Counted from the first letter of the stretch, positions 54,301 through 63,508 are shown. The stretch: 64,000 nt of DNA from Bacillaceae bacterium IKA-2 (GCA_031761875.1 CP134492.1:310001-374000), one strand, 5' to 3'. Translations and numbers: made by a program. The notes: a model not told the origin generated them from the letters alone.

Positions 54301-54341
54301 AATAAGGCTGACTTCACTGCGGTGAAATCAGTCTTATTTTG
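54301..54341 (+). terminator. terminator after argS
   Basis: AATAAG-GCTGA-TTCAC pairs with GTGAA-TCAG-CTTATT across TGCG and is followed by TTTTG. Confidence 0.85.
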
Positions 54342-54508
54342 TATTTAGCGATCAGACTGCAAGCATAAAAGTGATTCGATTTGCAAACGATAAAACTACG
54401 ATTGAAAAAAGAATAATCAGAATCAACAATCAGAATCGCGCGCTTAATTATTGGACTATAAAATATCAGCTACTCGTACGTTTTCAAATTTACCTTGGTG
54501 GTGAAATT

Positions 54509-55291
54509 ATGCCTTATGCAACGCATTCAGATACAACAGCGATTTATTATGAAACGACAGGAGTAGGAACGGCGATTTTATTTGTTCATCCCCCGGCAAT
54601 GGGGCATGTGACCTTTAAACGACAGCGCCCTTTAGCCGAACACTTTCAAGTTATTACGATCGATTTACGTGGTAATGGAAGAAGTGGAAATAAAACAGCG
54701 AAAATCACGATGTCAGTGATCGTTGAAGATATCTTAGCCGTTATTGATGAAATTGGTCTCAAAAAAATAGTGATTTGTGGATATTCTAACGGAAGCTCAA
54801 TTGCTCAAGAATTTGCCTTATCCTATCCTGATCGCGTAGCCGGGGTGATTTTGTGTGGTGGTTTTCCAGAAGTAACTAGCTTTTTACTGAAAAATGAGTT
54901 TCGCTTAGGGATATACGTTGCTCGGTTTAAATTAATGAAATTGTTGGCATTTGCACTAGCGAGAGGACATGCTAAAACAAAAATTTTTGAAATGGAGCTA
55001 GCAGACTATATCAGAAAAACGGATCCAGAAGTGCTGAAAATCATGTATAACGAAGGCCTTTACTACTCGTCAACGAACCGACTACACGAGTTAACAGCCC
55101 CACTGCTGCTCGTTTATGGTGCAGACGATCACTATGTTCACCATTATCAAAAGATCTTCCTAGAAAAAGTCCAAACAAAAGTCGATATCGTCTACATATC
55201 CAATGCTAAGCATCAACTTCCCACAAAACATAGTCTTGAGTTAAATAAAATTATCACTAATTTTGTGAAGCGGAAAATCGAAACTGGATGA
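54509..55291 (+). CDS. alpha/beta hydrolase
   Basis: A 260-residue alpha/beta hydrolase-fold enzyme. The nucleophile elbow is CGYSNGSS (Ser about 97), VIDLRGNGRSGN-like ITIDLRGNGRSG precedes it, the acid is in VYGADDHYVHH and the His in NAKHQLPTKH. Substrate is unknown. The ATG at 54509 lies behind GGTGGTG and gives a normal length; the 46 codons upstream have no family match. It is a single gene ended by a strong hairpin. Confidence 0.85.
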   Translation: MPYATHSDTTAIYYETTGVGTAILFVHPPAMGHVTFKRQRPLAEHFQVITIDLRGNGRSGNKTAKITMSVIVEDILAVIDEIGLKKIVICGYSNGSSIAQEFALSYPDRVAGVILCGGFPEVTSFLLKNEFRLGIYVARFKLMKLLAFALARGHAKTKIFEMELADYIRKTDPEVLKIMYNEGLYYSSTNRLHELTAPLLLVYGADDHYVHHYQKIFLEKVQTKVDIVYISNAKHQLPTKHSLELNKIITNFVKRKIETG

Positions 55292-55368
55292 TAAATAAGG
55301 TGAATGACTGACGCTGCTTCACTTTAAACCTCAATGGTAACTGATCAAAAAGTTAAATCCAATTAGTT

Positions 55369-55436
55369 AACGCAAATAAAGACCTCTCTTTTTAATCGAT
55401 TAATCGACTATCGGGCGTGAGGTCTTTATTTGTGTT
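55369..55436. terminator. long hairpin between the hydrolase and the P-type ATPase genes
   Basis: CAAATAAAGACCTC pairs with GAGGTCTTTATTTG, extended by AAC / GTT. It lies between convergent genes and can act on both strands. Confidence 0.75.
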
Positions 55437-55444
55437 AGATTGAA

Positions 55445-55515
55445 TGAATTTCATAATGCAGATTCTGCGCCACTAGGTAAATTTATGTGGCTAGTTTTTG
55501 GTAGCATGAAATTCA
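55445..55515. repeat. MITE-like palindromic repeat, copy 8 (short)
   Basis: The shortest copy, 71 bp: TGAATTTCATAATGCAGATT, CTGCGCCACTAGG, TGTGGCTAG and ATGAAATTCA. It lacks the inner hairpin. Confidence 0.85.
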
Positions 55516-55574
55516 TTCAAATTAAAATTAATTAAAAAAGGTGTTTTTATCAGAAAAAGCTTAAGGTTTTTAAA

Positions 55575-57494
55575 TCAACCCCGCAACAATCTCAATCCGT
55601 TTAAAATAACCAAAATCGTACTTCCTTCATGGCCGATGACACCTAGTGGTAAAGAAACTGTTTGTAAAAAGTTTCCGATAATTAACAAAGTAATCACTGA
55701 TATTGAAAAAATAATATTTTGTTTAATGATTCGATTCATTCGTTTTGATAGTTCAATAGCTTTAGCGATTTTTGATAAATCATTTTGGACAAGGATAATA
55801 TCAGCGGTTTCAATTGCGACGTCAGTCCCAGTTCCCATCGCAATCCCTACATTTGCGATTGCTAAAGCAGGTGCATCATTAATTCCATCACCAACCATCG
55901 CTACAGAGCCATACTTTTCCTTCAAAGCTTTTATTTCTTCAACCTTTCTTTCGGGTAAGCAATTTGCAATATACTCATCGACATTCGTTTCTTTCGCAAT
56001 CGCCTCGGCAGTTTTTTCGTGATCCCCAGTAATCATGATCGAATAAATACCAGCTTCATGGAAGCGGCGGATCGCTTCAATCGCTACATCTCGGACAGTA
56101 TCTCGCAAGGCGATTACCCCATAAATTCCATTTTCATCGGCTACATAAACAAGTGTTTTTCCCATTTCAGATAGCTGTGCAGTCTCTTCTTTAAAAAACT
56201 GATCAGCCTCTTCATCGCCAATAAAGCTTCGCTTGCCAATTTTATAATTTTTGCCATCAAAAATAGCAGTGAGCCCCCAGCCCGTAATATCTTCAACTTC
56301 ATCAGGTTGGGCTAGCAAACTATCAGTCTGTTTTTTTACATAACTGACAATTGATTCTGCGAGGGGATGAGTAGAATAGCTTTCAATAGAAGCGACCTTG
56401 TAAAGAAACTCGGCTTTTGACTCTCCTTCTCTGACAAATACATCGGTTACTTCAGGCTTACCGTTTGTTAAGGTTCCTGTTTTATCTAAAGCTATCGCTT
56501 TAACCGAATTTAACGCTTCTAAGTGGATTCCACCTTTAAAGAGAATGCCATTTCTCGCACCGTTAGAAATCGCTGATAAAGAAGCAGGCATTATTGAGGC
56601 GACAAGAGCACAAGGAGATGCGACTACAAGCATAACCATCGCCCGGTAAAACGTTTCGGTCCAACTCCAGCCTAGCAAATAATGAGGTAAAAACATCATC
56701 AGCGTAACAATGACTAATACCCCTTTTACATAAACACCTTCAAACTTTTCAATAAAAAGCTGAGATGGTGATTTTTCATCTTTGGCGGTTTGGACAAGGT
56801 CAATAATTTTTTGAAATAAAGTATCAGCATTCATTTTTGTGACAGAAACAGTAATTGCCCCATTCATATTTACTGTTCCTGAAAAAACAGGATCATCGAT
56901 TTTTTTCGTTACAGGCATCGACTCTCCGGTAATAGCAGCTTCGTCAATCGTCGTTTGCCCTTTTATAATCGAGCCATCAGTTGGTATCCGCTCACCTGGT
57001 TTGACGAGAACGTGATCGCCAACTTGCAGCGCAGTAACAGCGACAATTTTTTCTTCATCGCCAATAAGGACAGTCGCCTCTTCAGGTTGCAGTTTCATTA
57101 ACGCCGATATTTCGCGATGACTTTTGTTTAAGGTATAGGTTTCTAGTGCTCCGCTTAATGAAAAAATAAAAATAAGAATCGCACCCTCAGCCCAATAGCC
57201 AATGACAGCAGCGCCGGCAGCAGCTAAAATCATCAATAACTCAACGTTTAAAGAGCGATCGACGATTAAATCAGTAAGCCCCTCTTTTGCCTTGAAAAAA
57301 CCACCGGCAGCATATGATAGAGCAAAAGCGAAAATCGAGATTACTTGCATACCTATGTTTTCAAAAAAGATTGCGAGAACTAAAAATACACCACCTAATA
57401 AAGAAAATATCAGTTGTTGATGTTCTTGAAAAAAAGATTTTTCAGTTTCTACCTGTTGCTCAGATTGTTTTACTACTGCACAGGTGTTTGCCAT
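55575..57494 (-). CDS. heavy-metal P1B-type ATPase (PfeT/ZosA-like)
   Basis: A 639-residue metal-translocating ATPase. It has TGESMPVT, the membrane metal motif SPCALVASIMPASLS, the phosphorylation site DKTGTLTNGKPEV and the hinge GDGINDAPALA. There is no N-terminal HMA domain, only a short tail with one Cys (MANTCAVVK). VVASPCALVASIMPA matches the PfeT (formerly ZosA) group, which exports ferrous iron and is under PerR/Fur control. AAGGAGCTGAAA precedes the ATG, and an inverted repeat lies upstream at 57518-57536. A zinc role cannot be excluded. Confidence 0.9.
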   Translation of the reverse strand: MANTCAVVKQSEQQVETEKSFFQEHQQLIFSLLGGVFLVLAIFFENIGMQVISIFAFALSYAAGGFFKAKEGLTDLIVDRSLNVELLMILAAAGAAVIGYWAEGAILIFIFSLSGALETYTLNKSHREISALMKLQPEEATVLIGDEEKIVAVTALQVGDHVLVKPGERIPTDGSIIKGQTTIDEAAITGESMPVTKKIDDPVFSGTVNMNGAITVSVTKMNADTLFQKIIDLVQTAKDEKSPSQLFIEKFEGVYVKGVLVIVTLMMFLPHYLLGWSWTETFYRAMVMLVVASPCALVASIMPASLSAISNGARNGILFKGGIHLEALNSVKAIALDKTGTLTNGKPEVTDVFVREGESKAEFLYKVASIESYSTHPLAESIVSYVKKQTDSLLAQPDEVEDITGWGLTAIFDGKNYKIGKRSFIGDEEADQFFKEETAQLSEMGKTLVYVADENGIYGVIALRDTVRDVAIEAIRRFHEAGIYSIMITGDHEKTAEAIAKETNVDEYIANCLPERKVEEIKALKEKYGSVAMVGDGINDAPALAIANVGIAMGTGTDVAIETADIILVQNDLSKIAKAIELSKRMNRIIKQNIIFSISVITLLIIGNFLQTVSLPLGVIGHEGSTILVILNGLRLLRG

Positions 57495-57517
57495 TGTATT
57501 TCAGCTCCTTCTATTAA

Positions 57518-57536
57518 AAGATAAGAATAGTATCTT
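57518..57536. promoter_or_regulatory. inverted repeat upstream of the P-type ATPase gene
   Basis: AAGATA-AGAATAG-TATCTT (6-7-6), embedded in a TTAAAAGATA / TATCTTAA context. It stands 24 bp before the start codon and may be an operator for a Fur/PerR-type or other metal regulator; it is not a clear PerR box. Confidence 0.4.
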
Positions 57537-57832
57537 AATTTTGATTGATGTTTAGCTTTAGTGCCAACGAGATCGGTCACTACAGTCCTTTCGGAAGCCG
57601 AAAAACAGCTGCTGTAAAAGGACTGCAAGTATCCAGACTAACAAGACGTTTCGCGTATTTTTTCAAGTTTCTATAATGTTTCAATTGAGAAGAAAAATCA
57701 AAATCATCACCCTTATAAACCAAGAATTGCTGCCACCCAAAAAGGTTGACAGCAATATCGTCTCATTAAATTTTATATTAACATCATATCACATAGATAA
57801 ATATTTTGTTACTAAAAGCGGTTAGGTGGAGA

Positions 57833-58045
57833 GGGGGAAGGGAAAGGGAAAGGGAAAGGAAAAGCGTTAGGTAGAAAGTTGGAAAGTTGGAAAGGAAAAG
57901 CCAAGTCAAAAACCAAACCAAACCAAACCAAACCAAACCAAACCAACGGCCTGTATGGCTTTAAATCGTTTGAACTTCCTAACCAACTAACCATCTACTT
58001 ATAAAGCTCTTGAATTTCCCTTCCAACTTTCCCCTTTCCAACTTC
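57833..58045. repeat. simple-repeat block: purine tract, CCAAA pentamers, pyrimidine tract
   Basis: AGAGGGGGAAGGGAAAGGG (57830s) and GAAAGTTGGAAAGTTGG on the left, CCAAACCAAACCAAACC in the middle, and TTCCCTTCCAACTTTCCC on the right. The outer tracts are complementary. The block directly follows the stop codon of clsB. Confidence 0.75.
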
Positions 58046-58048
58046 ATT

Positions 58049-59245
58049 TCAAAGTAGCAGCCCCAATGCAGATGCGATTTTTTCTTTACTTTTATGGAAG
58101 AAAGAACGGTCATCAAGTTGAGCTACTGTGAGTCGCTCAGAAATAGATATATCGTGTTCCATGACCTCAATAACTTTTTTAATAAAATCACGATTGAAAT
58201 TTAAGCAGTTGATCTCGTGGTTAATATGGAAGCTGCGGAGATCAACGTTAGCAGTGCCAATATCACAAACATGGTTATCGATGACAATCGTTTTCGCATG
58301 GTAAAAGCCAAGATAATATTGATATACTTCACAACCAGCTTTGATAAGTGGCTCGAAATAAGGAAAGGCAGCTTCTTTCACCAACGGGTGATCACCTTGC
58401 TTAGGAACAATTACCTTTACGTCAACGCCGCGTTTAACAGCTTCAATTAACGCATTGTTAATAACATGGCCAGGAATAAAATAAGGCGTGCCAATATAAA
58501 TTGAAGTTTTCGCTTCGTTTATAAAATTGATAAACGTCTCTTCAAGTAAGGCTCCATCCGAAGGAATAATTTTTAGTTGGTGAAGACCTTTTGCTAAAGG
58601 AGGGTAAAATTTCCTTTTATCACGAAATGCTTCAGCTGTCGCTACTTGCCAATCTTGCAAAAATTGCTCTTGTAAATCTTGAACACCGTCACCCGAAATA
58701 CGCAGGTGAATGTCACGCCAGTCGCCAAACTTTGGGTCTCTCCCTAAATATTCATCGCCAACGTTATAGCCGCCAATATAACCTGTGTGACCGTCAATGA
58801 CTGATATTTTTCGGTGATTTCTGCGGTTAAGTGTGAAAAAGAGATAGGGAAACTTAGGTGGATGCGAGTAAGCAAAAGCAACACCAGCCTTTTTTAATTC
58901 TTTGAGTGTTTTTTTTGAAATGTGACAACCAATCCGATCAACAAGTAGACGGACTTTTACGCCTTCGTTTGCTTTTTCTTTTAAAGCATTTAATACTTGC
59001 GTTCCAATATGATCGTCACGAAAAATATAAAATAGAATATGGATATGGTGTTTTGCGTTATTAATATCTTCAATAAGTTTTTTAATTAACTCATGCCCCG
59101 TCGTTAACATTTCGCACTGACCATTTCTAACTTGTTGAACTTGCCGTTTGGCATTTTCCAGTTGTTTTTTAAAACCTAACTTAAAGTCAACCCACATCCA
59201 TAAAATTAGGATTAAAATTACTATTGCCACATATAGTAGTTGCAA
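58049..59245 (-). CDS. clsB: cardiolipin synthase (ClsB/YwjE-like)
   Basis: A phospholipase-D-superfamily enzyme of 398 residues that joins phosphatidylglycerols to cardiolipin at the membrane. One N-terminal membrane helix (LLYVAIVILILILWMWVDF) precedes the two HKD motifs NHRKISVIDGHTGYIGGYN (about 150-168) and YHAKTIVIDNHVCDIGTAN (about 317-335). The length equals B. subtilis YwjE, which also lies divergent to ywjF (fadF) as here. GGAGGTTCACC precedes the ATG. Confidence 0.94.
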   Translation of the reverse strand: MQLLYVAIVILILILWMWVDFKLGFKKQLENAKRQVQQVRNGQCEMLTTGHELIKKLIEDINNAKHHIHILFYIFRDDHIGTQVLNALKEKANEGVKVRLLVDRIGCHISKKTLKELKKAGVAFAYSHPPKFPYLFFTLNRRNHRKISVIDGHTGYIGGYNVGDEYLGRDPKFGDWRDIHLRISGDGVQDLQEQFLQDWQVATAEAFRDKRKFYPPLAKGLHQLKIIPSDGALLEETFINFINEAKTSIYIGTPYFIPGHVINNALIEAVKRGVDVKVIVPKQGDHPLVKEAAFPYFEPLIKAGCEVYQYYLGFYHAKTIVIDNHVCDIGTANVDLRSFHINHEINCLNFNRDFIKKVIEVMEHDISISERLTVAQLDDRSFFHKSKEKIASALGLLL

Positions 59246-59596
59246 AGGTGAACCTCCTTCAATAGATCTATTGGAAAAAATTATCTGTTTTCTAATACTT
59301 TTAAAAAGAATGTTAAAAAAGCCCAGTAATTATCGCAGTCAAATTTCCGCGTTTCTTTTTAAAATAGGCTATACGAAAGCATTTAAACAGTCTAGTGTAG
59401 TTTATCCAAATAAGAAAAAACTTAGTAAAATGAAAATTGAAAGAATTTAAAAAAAATATGCGACTGAATGCTCATTCAATAAATTTATATGCTATAATAT
59501 ATTTATTGAATTTGGTATTTTCAGATTATAGAAAAAAAGGAATGTTTGCTTGTATTGCAACACATATTCGGATAAGACGAAGGGAGAAGTGTAAAA
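59246..59596. other. divergent promoter region of clsB and fadF
   Basis: No gene is supported. It is AT-rich and contains the palindromes of the fadF promoter (59465-59511). Confidence 0.5.
59465..59511 (+). promoter_or_regulatory. candidate fadF promoter with nested inverted repeats
   Basis: TGAATG-CT-CATTCA (59465-59478) overlaps a second pair, ATTCAATAAAT (59474-59484) and ATTTATTGAAT (59501-59511), which encloses TATAAT at 59493-59498. The half sites TGAATG/CATTCA match those of the FadR palindrome but the spacing is shorter. Such nesting around a -10 box is typical of an operator. Confidence 0.5.
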
Positions 59597-61687
59597 ATGG
59601 ATTCATTATCATTTGTTAACTGGGCATTATTTTTAATTGTGACAGGTTATGCAATTTACTTATTTAGTTCTCTTGTAAAGACTCGCTATGAGTTTATCAA
59701 ACTAGGGAAAAAAGCAGAATGGAAACAAACAACGAAAGACCGGATCGATGCAGTAGTAGTCAATATATTTGGTCAAAAAAAGCTCTTAAAGGATAAAAAG
59801 AGTGGAATTATCCATGTACTGTTTTTTTATGGCTTTTTACTCGTTCAATTTGGAGCCATCGATTTAATTTGGAAGGGACTTGCTACAGATTCACATCTTC
59901 CATTAGGGCCCCTTTATCCTGTCTTTACATTTTTACAAGAAATTGTTGTATTACTCGTTTTAGTAGCAGTTGTTTGGGGCTTTTACCGCCGCTATATTGA
60001 AAAACTCGTTCGACTTAAACGGAGTTTATTAGCTGGACTGGTTTATATTTTAATTGGTGGATTAATGATTTCTACTTTATTAGCGAACGGTATGGGGTTA
60101 GTTTGGCACGGTCATGAGTTAACCTGGTCTGAGCCTATTGCATCAGCGATTGCATATCTGTTCAGTTGGTTGCCAACATCAGTCGCAGGGGGACTATTCT
60201 TTCTGAATTGGTGGTTACACTTATTATTCATCCTTTCATTTTTAGTGTATATCCCACAAGGAAAGCACGCCCACTTAATTGCCGGAAGTGTAAACGTTTT
60301 CTTAGGCAGAACACACAAAGTAGGGCAATTAGCTTCAATTAATTTTGAAGATGAAGATCAAGAAGTTTTTGGAATCAATAAAATTGAAGGCTTTAATCAA
60401 AAGCAGCTCTTAGATTTATATTCTTGTGTCGAATGTGGACGATGTACAAATGTGTGTCCGGCATCAGTAACAGGAAAAGTCTTATCGCCAATGGATTTAA
60501 TTCTTAGGCTTCGTGATCACCTTACTGAAAAAGGTGCAGTTGTGACGTCGAGGAAACCTTGGCTTCCGGAGTTTGCTTTTAATAAAACAAAAGGAAACCA
60601 GTTAGCGATGCAAGGAGCTGGCGGTCAAGAAGTTGCCGCGGGTTATGATGTATCAATGATTGGGGACGTTATTACAGAAGAGGAAATTTGGGCTTGTACA
60701 ACCTGCCGTAATTGTGAAGATGAATGTCCGGTCATGAATGAGCATGTCGATAAAATTATTGATATGCGCCGTTACCTGGTTCTGACAGAAGGTAAACTCG
60801 ACCCAGATGCACAGCGGGCTATTACCAATATTGAGCGTCAAGGTAATCCGTGGGGAATCAATCGTAAAGAACGTGAAAATTGGATCGGAATGCGCGATGA
60901 TATTAAGGTTCCTACTGTGAAGGAAATGGAAAAATCAGGCGAAGACTATGAATATTTATTCTTTGTTGGTTCGATGGGAGCATACGATAACCGCAGTCAA
61001 AAAGTGGCTCAATCTTTTGCTCGTGTTATGAATGAGGCTGGAATTAAGTTTGCTGTTCTTGGTAACAAAGAGAAGAACTCAGGGGACACACCACGTCGAA
61101 TTGGCAATGAGTTTTTATTCCAAGAGTTAGCAGCGTCAAATATTGAGTTATTCCAAAAGCATACGATTAAGAAAATCGTCACGATCGATCCGCATGCGTA
61201 TAATACATTTAAAAATGAATATCCAGAGTTCGGCCTAGAAGCTGAAGTATTTCACCATACTGAGCTTTTAGAAAAATGGATTAACGAAGGAAAACTGAAA
61301 CCTGAATTAGAAGTGAATGAGACGATTACCTTCCACGATCCATGTTATTTAGGTCGTTATAACGAAGGCTATGAAGCACCACGAAACATTTTGAAATCGA
61401 TTCCAGGAGTAAAGCTCGTTGAAATGGAGCGAAATCGTGAAAGTGCGATGTGCTGTGGTGCTGGTGGCGGTTTAATGTGGATGGAAGAGAATGTTGGAAC
61501 AAGAATCAACGTTGCTCGTACGGAACAAGCATTAGAAGTGAAGCCAACGATTATCGGTAGTGGCTGTCCGTATTGCTTAACGATGCTAAGTGATGGAACG
61601 AAAGCAAAAGAAGTGGACGAAGCAGTTCAAACATTAGATGTAGTTGAAATTCTTGAAAAATCACTACAGTTAAAAATGGTCAACTAA
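59597..61687 (+). CDS. fadF: membrane iron-sulfur oxidoreductase FadF
   Basis: FadF (B. subtilis YwjF) is thought to pass electrons from acyl-CoA dehydrogenase/ETF to the membrane quinone pool. The 696-residue protein has about six N-terminal membrane helices (1-235), two 4Fe-4S motifs CVECGRCTNVCPA (about 277-289) and CTTCRNCEDECPV (about 370-382), and two CCG domains (HDPCYLGRYN, SAMCCGAGGGLMWMEE, GSGCPYCLTML). AAGGGAGAAGTG precedes the ATG. A TGAATG/CATTCA palindrome upstream fits fatty-acid control. Thiolase and hydroxyacyl-CoA dehydrogenase genes follow. Confidence 0.94.
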   Translation: MDSLSFVNWALFLIVTGYAIYLFSSLVKTRYEFIKLGKKAEWKQTTKDRIDAVVVNIFGQKKLLKDKKSGIIHVLFFYGFLLVQFGAIDLIWKGLATDSHLPLGPLYPVFTFLQEIVVLLVLVAVVWGFYRRYIEKLVRLKRSLLAGLVYILIGGLMISTLLANGMGLVWHGHELTWSEPIASAIAYLFSWLPTSVAGGLFFLNWWLHLLFILSFLVYIPQGKHAHLIAGSVNVFLGRTHKVGQLASINFEDEDQEVFGINKIEGFNQKQLLDLYSCVECGRCTNVCPASVTGKVLSPMDLILRLRDHLTEKGAVVTSRKPWLPEFAFNKTKGNQLAMQGAGGQEVAAGYDVSMIGDVITEEEIWACTTCRNCEDECPVMNEHVDKIIDMRRYLVLTEGKLDPDAQRAITNIERQGNPWGINRKERENWIGMRDDIKVPTVKEMEKSGEDYEYLFFVGSMGAYDNRSQKVAQSFARVMNEAGIKFAVLGNKEKNSGDTPRRIGNEFLFQELAASNIELFQKHTIKKIVTIDPHAYNTFKNEYPEFGLEAEVFHHTELLEKWINEGKLKPELEVNETITFHDPCYLGRYNEGYEAPRNILKSIPGVKLVEMERNRESAMCCGAGGGLMWMEENVGTRINVARTEQALEVKPTIIGSGCPYCLTMLSDGTKAKEVDEAVQTLDVVEILEKSLQLKMVN

Positions 61688-61700
61688 AGAGAATAAGTTT

Positions 61701-61922
61701 GAAAGTTGGAAAGTTGGAAAGCGGGAAAGAGAGAAAGTTGGAAGGTTGGAAAGTTGGAAAGTTGGAAATTAGTTCAAAAGATTTAAGAACTGTTAGTTTA
61801 GCTCTTGACCTATCTTTTTACTTTGCTTTTCCTTTCCACCTTTCTACTTTTCACTTTTGACTTAGCACTTGACCTTGCTTGTCCTTTCCAGCTTTCCCTT
61901 TTTTACTTTCCTCTTTTCCACT
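61701..61922. repeat. GAAAGTTG purine tract and facing pyrimidine tract after fadF
   Basis: About nine GAAAGTTG-type octamers (61701-61770) are followed after 45 bp by a long CTTTCC/CTTTTC pyrimidine tract (61815-61922). The two could pair into a long hairpin. It lies directly after the fadF stop; similar blocks follow pta, pbpG and clsB. Confidence 0.7.
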
Positions 61923-61930
61923 TATTTGAA

Positions 61931-62041
61931 TGAATTTCATAATGGAGATTCAGCGCCACTAAGATACAACATCTAGTTAAATTAAGATGTATTAAACTAG
62001 ATGCAGATTGGTGTGGCTAGTCTTTGGTATTATGAAATTCA
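61931..62041. repeat. MITE-like palindromic repeat, copy 9
   Basis: TGAATTTCATAATGGAGATT, CAGCGCCACTAAG, inner CATCTAGTTAAA / TTAAACTAGATG, GGTGTGGCTAG and ATTATGAAATTCA. Confidence 0.88.
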
Positions 62042-62231
62042 TTCATTTAAAAAAAGTTTCCTTATTTAGTAGAAAACAATAGAAAGAAAATTAAAAATAT
62101 TGTAAAATGAAATTACCAGGTACTGCCTAACAAGTAGTACCCCCAATTTAGTTGAGATAGTTTAGTTATTTATGCCTACTAACCGAGCGAGCGTTCAATC
62201 GAAGGGCTAAAATATAAAGGAGGAAAAAAGG

Positions 62232-63410
62232 ATGACAAAAACAGTAATTGTAAGTGGAGCAAGGACACCATTTGGTAAATTTGGAGGCAGTCTTAGTCAG
62301 CTAAAGGCAGTAGAACTAGGCGGTATAGCAATTAAAGAAGCTTTATCACGCGGAAATGTAAACCCTGCAGATGTTGATGAGTGTATTTTAGGTATGGTAC
62401 TTCAAGGTGGTCAAGGACAAATCCCATCACGACAAGCAGCTAGCCTAGGTGGATTACCGTGGAGTGTTGCTACTGAAACCATTAACAAAGTTTGCGCATC
62501 AGGAATGAGAAGTATCACTTTAGGGGACCAATTAATTCGCGTTGGGGATGCCGAAGTAGTTGTCGCAGGTGGGATGGAATCAATGAGCACAGCTCCTTAT
62601 TTTATTGCAAAAGCAAGGTTTGGGTTACGAATGGGTGATGGGAAAATCAATGATTTAATGGTTCACGATGGCCTAACATGCTCATTCAATGGTGTACATA
62701 TGGGCTCGTACGGCAACAGTGTCGCTACTGAATTGGAAATTTCGAGAGAAGAGCAAGATAGTTGGGCGGCGCGAAGCCATCAGAAGGTAGTGGCAGCTCA
62801 AGACGCAGGACTACTTTCAGAAGAGATCGTCGCTGTGACGGTTCCAGTTAGAAAAGGTGATCCAATTGTTGTTTCAAAAGACGAGTCACCGCGAAAAGAC
62901 ACGACAGTTGAAAAATTAGCGAGTCTCAGATCGGCATTTGACGCAACTGGAACTATTACGGCAGGAAATGCACCGGGAATTAATGATGGAGCTGGAGCTG
63001 TCGTACTTATGTCAGAAGAGCGAGCAAAGAAGGAAGGCAAAGATGTGCTAGCAACAATCGTTGCCCACACAACTTTAGCAATTGAACCAGAACAATTCCC
63101 AAAAACACCGGGACTTGTTATTAATAAACTTTTAGAGAAAACAGGTAAATCAATTGATGAAATCGACTTATTTGAAATCAATGAGGCATTTTCAGCTGTA
63201 GCCTTAGCGAGTAATAAAATCTCCGGCCTTGATCCAGAAAAAGTAAATGTAAATGGTGGAGCAGTCGCATTAGGACACCCTATTGGAGCAAGTGGCACAA
63301 GAATTATTTTAACATTAGCTTATGAATTAAAACGTCGTGGCGGCGGTATCGGGATTGCAGCTATTTGCAGCGGTGGTGGCCAAGGCGATGCGGTCATGAT
63401 TCAAGTATAA
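62232..63410 (+). CDS. acetyl-CoA acetyltransferase (thiolase)
   Basis: Condenses or cleaves acetoacetyl-CoA. The 392-residue thiolase has the acyl-accepting Cys in [10 protein letters not shown] (about 88), [20 protein letters not shown] with the catalytic His (about 348) and the second Cys in CSGGGQGDA (about 378). AAAGGAGGAAAAAAGG precedes the ATG. The gene before 3-hydroxybutyryl-CoA dehydrogenase equals the mmgA-mmgB order of B. subtilis and similar operons. A biosynthetic or degradative role cannot be separated by sequence; the fadF neighbour suggests degradation. Confidence 0.95.
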   Translation: MTKTVIVSGARTPFGKFGGSLSQLKAVELGGIAIKEALSRGNVNPADVDECILGMVLQGGQGQIPSRQAASLGGLPWSVATETINKVCASGMRSITLGDQLIRVGDAEVVVAGGMESMSTAPYFIAKARFGLRMGDGKINDLMVHDGLTCSFNGVHMGSYGNSVATELEISREEQDSWAARSHQKVVAAQDAGLLSEEIVAVTVPVRKGDPIVVSKDESPRKDTTVEKLASLRSAFDATGTITAGNAPGINDGAGAVVLMSEERAKKEGKDVLATIVAHTTLAIEPEQFPKTPGLVINKLLEKTGKSIDEIDLFEINEAFSAVALASNKISGLDPEKVNVNGGAVALGHPIGASGTRIILTLAYELKRRGGGIGIAAICSGGGQGDAVMIQV

Positions 63411-63466
63411 AAAATCAGTGAACAGACTTTTCTTCACATATCAAGAACATTAGTTAGACAAATATC

Positions 63467-63508
63467 GGGTGGCCGGGTGGTGATAAGCTCCACCCCCACA
63501 GGCACCCA
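63467..63508 (+). other. GC-rich hairpin between thiolase and hydroxyacyl-CoA dehydrogenase genes
   Basis: GGGTGG-TGATAAGCT-CCACCC forms a perfect 6-bp stem, and outer GGGTGGCC / GGCACCC may extend it. The run of G and C is striking in this AT-rich DNA. There is no T-run, so it looks like an mRNA processing or stability element instead of a terminator. Confidence 0.45.

Larger units (their letters stand above)
57495..58048. other. low-complexity intergenic region
   Basis: No gene is supported. It contains the ATPase promoter, then simple repeats: (GGGAAA)n at 57833-57862, GAAAGTTG units at 57872-57892, seven CCAAA units at 57912-57946, and a pyrimidine tract with TTCCAACTTTCC at 58010-58045. 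Confidence 0.6.

Noticed and set aside
62160-62215. GAGCGAGCGTTCAATCG before the thiolase gene as a FadR site
   Set aside because: It lacks the two-fold symmetry and spacing of the FadR palindrome.
62798-63298. Minus-strand frame of 166 codons opposite the thiolase gene
   Set aside because: Ser/Thr/Ala-rich antisense shadow typical of well-conserved genes.
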